NCBI GenBank assembly: GCA_009699765.1
Contig: WLNN01000046.1
Location: forward strand, 1 to 8,935
From: Actinomycetota bacterium
Lineage (GTDB): Bacteria > Actinomycetota > Actinomycetes > Nanopelagicales > Nanopelagicaceae
Length of the DNA stretch: 8,935 bases
Reading direction: 5' to 3'
The notes under the pieces are model-generated. The model saw nothing but the letters and a program-made list of their open reading frames with translations, was not told where the DNA came from and made no database searches. Each line of letters opens with the position of its first letter. The first letter of the stretch is position 1. Below are positions 5,941 through 8,935 of the stretch, piece by piece. Made by a program: the position numbers and the translations under genes.

Positions 5941-6855
5941 ATGCGTAAAATTATTGCAACCGCTGTAATCGCGGCGTTTGGTTTTGCAGGTATAGCGCCA
6001 GCGATTGCCGCCGATGCAGCAACAGTGGCTCTAACCGGTGGTGGCAAGGCAGTAGTTAATACAATGCCAGATTCACTTGTAGCCACAACAAACTCAGCTG
6101 GTTTAGTTGAGTACAAAGCAGATGGCATAACAATTGCGGGCTGTGAAAAGGTAGCTACAACAACGGTCACACCATTTAAAGCTACCTGCACCTGGCTACC
6201 AACTGTGGCGTCAAAGGTCAGCCTCAGTGCGATTTTTACCCCTACTGATACAACAGTTGCAGCGGTAACTTCAGCCGCAGTTGTGGCAGCCGTGGGATCA
6301 CCTACACAAGGCGTGGTCTCTCCTATCAATATCTATGCGGACACAGTTCTTGCTTCAGGATCTACCGGAGTACTTGCACCTCGCTTCTCCGCATGTGCAG
6401 TTCAATCCGAATACCTCTTGGGACAGAAGATTGTCTTCCGTGTCTATGGAAACAATGCTGATCTCGGTGGAGCAGTTATGGATAACACCAACACTGCAAA
6501 GGCATACATCGAAGTTGCTGGTGTTAAAGATCCGATTCCTCTTGCATACGGAAATCACTCAGGAATTTCTTTTTGGACAGCCGTACTTGCTACGGGTACA
6601 GCGGTTGGTCAGTACTCAACACTCGGAGTTATTAATTACAAAGTAACCATGGTTGCTAAAGACATCACTGTTGCAAAAGTTCTGGGCACAAAGCGTGTCG
6701 CAAAGACAGTTGATGGAAAGACAACTTGGGAATGGGTTAGTTATTACAAGAACAAGAAGCTCACATGGCCAATTAAGGGCGCTACGGGCACTTTAGTTCC
6801 TAACTGGACTGCAACATCATTGCTGACACTTTATGCAGCACCAGTCGCTAAGTAA
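5941..6855 (+). CDS. Secreted protein with N-terminal Ig-like domain
   Basis: AAGGAG (5929-5934) lies 6 nt before the ATG, a strong ribosome site. The 304-residue product starts with a signal peptide (1-23, AIA|AD). A short Ig-like fold of the bacterial surface-protein type probably covers about 26-105, with alternating strands and a likely disulfide between C68 (IAGC) and C83 (ATCTW). An Ala/Val/Thr-rich linker (105-122) joins it to a second domain (about 125-300) containing C152 and the pattern GQKIVFRVYG (161-170). Its C-terminal part is Lys/Trp-rich (TTWEWVSYYKNKKLTW). The second domain is not recognised. No anchor motif (LPXTG) or C-terminal membrane helix is present, so the protein is probably secreted or bound noncovalently. 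Together with its neighbours it suggests a surface-protein operon. The role is unknown. Confidence 0.8.
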   Translation: MRKIIATAVIAAFGFAGIAPAIAADAATVALTGGGKAVVNTMPDSLVATTNSAGLVEYKADGITIAGCEKVATTTVTPFKATCTWLPTVASKVSLSAIFTPTDTTVAAVTSAAVVAAVGSPTQGVVSPINIYADTVLASGSTGVLAPRFSACAVQSEYLLGQKIVFRVYGNNADLGGAVMDNTNTAKAYIEVAGVKDPIPLAYGNHSGISFWTAVLATGTAVGQYSTLGVINYKVTMVAKDITVAKVLGTKRVAKTVDGKTTWEWVSYYKNKKLTWPIKGATGTLVPNWTATSLLTLYAAPVAK

Positions 6856-6887
6856 ATACTTAATTCAAAATACGGAGGGATTTTAAA

Positions 6888-8543
6888 ATGAAGGTTACAA
6901 AGAAGGTAGCGCTGCGAATAGCAGTAGCCGCGCTACTCCCGATTAGTTTGATAGCGCCAGCCGAGGCAGCTGACTCACTTGATGTTGTCCTCTACGCGCC
7001 TGCAGATATGAAGGGCGTACCAGCGCTTCCATTTACAGGCGAAACAATCAAATTCAGCGATCCAATCTCTGGCGTTGGGCCATTGATAATTTCAAAGAAC
7101 CAAGGCCAAATTGGTTCAGAAATTACAATTTCCGGTACAGGTCTAAAGGCGAAAACCGAGCTCACTCTTACTTGGTCAACAGCCAAAGGCGCTTGGAAAG
7201 CACAACTCCTACCTAACTCTGTTAATTACACGGGTTACCAATGGGATAAGTTCAGTGTCGTTCTAGCAAAGGTAACTACTGATGCAAGTGGAGCATTTTC
7301 CTTTGCGACAACTATTCCAGAGGATTTCGGAGGCCCTCACGATATCTACGCAACTCTTGACGGTGTAGCGGTGGCCAAGACGGGCATACAAGTAACCCCT
7401 TCAATCTCTGTCACTCCAAATCGCGGTGCTGTGGGTACTCCAATCACAATTACTTATAAAGGCATGGGGCCTAATCTCTACACAGCTGGTATCTCAGTTC
7501 TTTGGGATAACAACTTTGCCGGTGAAGCTCAATCTATTTGGACTCGTGGAACTTCTACTTTCCAAATTTATGCTGCTGGAAAAATTGGCAAGCACCTTGT
7601 TTGCGGGATGGATGGAATTGGTGTTCAGTACATGAACATCAATCAATCCCCTGTTCCATATGCGGGTGGCGACTGCGTTGACTTCATGACAACTCGCGAC
7701 AACGGACCGGCAGCAGCAACGATCACTTATCCGCAAGATGTAACTCCTACAACCACTCAGCGAACTTTGATGAACGAACAGATTGATCCAACATCAAAGG
7801 CTGTAATGACAACCTCAAAAACATCTGGTGTTGTCGGCGACAAGATTGCAGTTAATGTCACCGGCCTTGCAGCAAGTACAGAATATGCAATTACATGGGC
7901 CAATGTTGTCGGCTCTCGCGTAAATTGCACTACAGGCACTTGCTGGATTTACTCTGGCGAGAAGCTTCTGTCAGTAACTTCAGATGCGACCGGCAAAGTC
8001 GTTACAGAGGTGGTAATTCCGGACCACCTTGGTGGCTTCCACGCTCTTCAAATCAAGAAGGGTGATCTTGCGCAAGCACAACAAAGTATTTTTGTTAAGC
8101 AGAGCATCTTTGCCAATGTGGATTCATCTGGAAAATCTATTCTTGGACTAGCTAAAGCTCTTCCATCAAAAGCACCAGAACCACGAAGCTCATCTGGCAC
8201 TCCAACTTTAAAGTTTAAAGCTGGAGATGAAATCACGGTCGCCATGAAAGGTGTCGGCTGGACTCAGCTCGATAACACTATGGCGCTCACCTATGACAAC
8301 AACTATGTTGGCTATGGCTGTGGATTTAACTCAGATGGCTACATGGTTATTCACTTACGCGCGACAGGTGCTCCAGGAACGCACATCATCGATCTTCATC
8401 CGATTATGTACACCAACCAGCCATCTTTCGCCAATACACAGTACGGAATGCTTCCAATTCTGTCTTACAACACAGATTTTCTTGGATTGGCACTTGGCTA
8501 TAAGCAACCCGCAGTGCATTTCGAATTTCAAATAGTTCGATAA
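6888..8543 (+). CDS. Large secreted protein with duplicated pairs of Ig/TIG-like domains
   Basis: GGAGGGA (6874-6880) sits 7 nt before the ATG, the best ribosome site in the operon. The 551-residue product has a signal peptide (1-27, AEA|AD). It then has two copies of a two-domain unit, residues about 66-260 and 305-508. In each, the first domain runs from SKxxGxxGxxI to a (P)xxxGGxH stretch (EDFGGPH / DHLGGFH). The second contains ITxxxKGxG and DNN followed by an aromatic residue and, later, GxxGxH. The arrangement resembles IPT/TIG-type Ig-like domains, where a Gly-rich turn opens each domain; the exact family is uncertain. Cysteines are few (C239, C263, C347, C352, C478). There is no sortase signal or C-terminal helix. 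It probably acts outside the cell in adhesion, polymer binding or surface-layer building, but no ligand can be named. A strong terminator follows 9 nt after the stop. Confidence 0.82.
   Translation: MKVTKKVALRIAVAALLPISLIAPAEAADSLDVVLYAPADMKGVPALPFTGETIKFSDPISGVGPLIISKNQGQIGSEITISGTGLKAKTELTLTWSTAKGAWKAQLLPNSVNYTGYQWDKFSVVLAKVTTDASGAFSFATTIPEDFGGPHDIYATLDGVAVAKTGIQVTPSISVTPNRGAVGTPITITYKGMGPNLYTAGISVLWDNNFAGEAQSIWTRGTSTFQIYAAGKIGKHLVCGMDGIGVQYMNINQSPVPYAGGDCVDFMTTRDNGPAAATITYPQDVTPTTTQRTLMNEQIDPTSKAVMTTSKTSGVVGDKIAVNVTGLAASTEYAITWANVVGSRVNCTTGTCWIYSGEKLLSVTSDATGKVVTEVVIPDHLGGFHALQIKKGDLAQAQQSIFVKQSIFANVDSSGKSILGLAKALPSKAPEPRSSSGTPTLKFKAGDEITVAMKGVGWTQLDNTMALTYDNNYVGYGCGFNSDGYMVIHLRATGAPGTHIIDLHPIMYTNQPSFANTQYGMLPILSYNTDFLGLALGYKQPAVHFEFQIVR
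7083..8411 (+). repeat. Ancient internal duplication within the large secreted protein
   Basis: Protein residues 69-96 align with 310-337 (SKxxGxxGxxI ... TW), 129-159 with 363-393 (VTxDAxG ... GGxH), and 186-248 with 449-508 (ITxxxKGxG, DNN plus aromatic, GxxGxH). Offsets of 241, 234 and 263 show short insertions between blocks. DNA identity is low, so the duplication is old. The first copy spans about 7083-7667, the second about 7800-8411. Confidence 0.75.
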
Positions 8544-8551
8544 TTACAACT

Positions 8552-8592
8552 AAAGCCTCATCTCTCGCTAATCTGTGAGAGGTGAGGCTTTT
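8552..8592. terminator. Bidirectional intrinsic terminator between convergent genes
   Basis: AAAGCCTCA (8552-8560) pairs perfectly with TGAGGCTTT (8583-8591). The helix continues through one T-G pair (8561/8582) into CTCTC (8562-8566) with GAGAG (8577-8581), closing a 10-nt loop at 8567-8576. The stem of about 15 bp ends in TTTT on the plus strand and in TTTAGTTGT on the minus strand, so it can stop both the secreted-protein operon and the transporter gene. The TAG stop of the transporter (8570-8568) lies in the loop. Confidence 0.85.
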
Positions 8593-8935
8593 GTCATTGC
8601 TGCTTTTGCGACAGGCTCAGGTAACCACCAATTCCATTTACCAAGAATTGTCATAACGCTTGGCAGAAGCAAAGTACGAACAATTGTGGCGTCAATAAGA
8701 ATTCCAATTGCTAGCCCAACTCCGAGCTCTTGAAGTCCCGCAATGTGTCCATTGGCTAATCCGCCTAATGCGCCAACCAAGATAATTGCTGCCGCTGTAA
8801 CAACTCCGCCAGTGTGAGCCAAACCTTCTTTGATCGCTTCGTTAGTTGAAGCCCCTCTATCGCGGGCTTCGCGCATGCGAGAGACAATAAATACTTCATA
8901 ATCCATTGAGAGCCCAAAGAGAACTGCGAAGAGAA
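8568..8935 (-). CDS. MMPL/RND family transporter, C-terminal fragment (runs off right edge)
   Basis: The open frame enters from the right edge and reaches a TAG at 8570-8568, giving 121 visible residues. It starts at LFAVLFGLSMDYEVF, the MMPL-family hallmark in which an Asp-Tyr pair in a late membrane helix carries protons; in mycobacterial MmpL3 the equivalent DY pair is essential. Then come SRMREARDRGASTNEAIKEG, the usual amphipathic segment, and two hydrophobic stretches (VVTAAAIILVGALGGLANG and LGVGLAIGILIDATIVRTLL, with the expected IDATIVR). A short soluble tail ends the protein. It is an inner-membrane, proton-driven exporter, often of lipids or hydrophobic compounds; its substrate is not readable from this part. 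The Met within the DY stretch (8906) is not the start, since the frame is open and homologous upstream. Confidence 0.92.
   Translation of the reverse strand, partial: LFAVLFGLSMDYEVFIVSRMREARDRGASTNEAIKEGLAHTGGVVTAAAIILVGALGGLANGHIAGLQELGVGLAIGILIDATIVRTLLLPSVMTILGKWNWWLPEPVAKAAMTKASPLTD

Overview
The window looks like chromosomal DNA of a small-genome, planktonic actinobacterium, possibly of the freshwater acI / Nanopelagicales type. This is inference. It rests on the moderate GC content (mid-40s percent by eye), tight gene packing, an apparently leaderless promoter, Lys/Ala-rich protein tails, and a secreted protein with a short Cys-Tyr-Lys-Gly ... Lys-Cys-Pro module that I associate with actinobacteria. 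No rRNA, tRNA, CRISPR array, transposase or integrase was seen.

Layout, left to right. Positions 1-146 (minus) hold the start of an exported protein that runs off the left edge. Positions 147-325 are non-coding and carry several TGTCC/GGACA inverted repeats around a possible promoter. Positions 326-1641 (minus) are a two-gene, translationally coupled unit. Its first gene encodes a Lys-rich protein with two strong hydrophobic segments and a charged helical tail. Its second encodes a small protein whose single membrane helix matches the MotB signature, including the Asp of the proton path, followed by a periplasmic-type domain resembling a degenerate OmpA fold. Together they look like an uncharacterised ion-driven stator pair of the MotAB/ExbBD/ZorAB kind, and they are the most interesting item here. 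Divergent from them, 1736-2677 (plus) encodes a zinc-free quinone oxidoreductase of the MDR superfamily. It converges on 2692-4899 (minus), a DEAD-box RNA helicase with a very long disordered basic N-terminus and a Gly/Arg-rich tail. The helicase has a strong predicted promoter and a leader of about 140 nt with two perfect hairpins.

Divergent from the helicase, 5241-8543 (plus) holds three consecutive genes for exported beta-rich proteins with short gaps (40 and 32 nt), probably one operon. The third contains an internal duplication of a two-domain Ig/TIG-like unit. It ends at a strong hairpin at 8552-8592 that also terminates the convergent gene on the right, the C-terminal end of an MMPL/RND family membrane transporter (8568-8935, minus, cut by the right edge).

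Functionally the window is a mix: envelope proteins (left partial gene, stator-like pair, three-gene secreted operon, MMPL exporter) with a redox enzyme and an RNA helicase between them. Nothing in the sequence ties these blocks into a single pathway.
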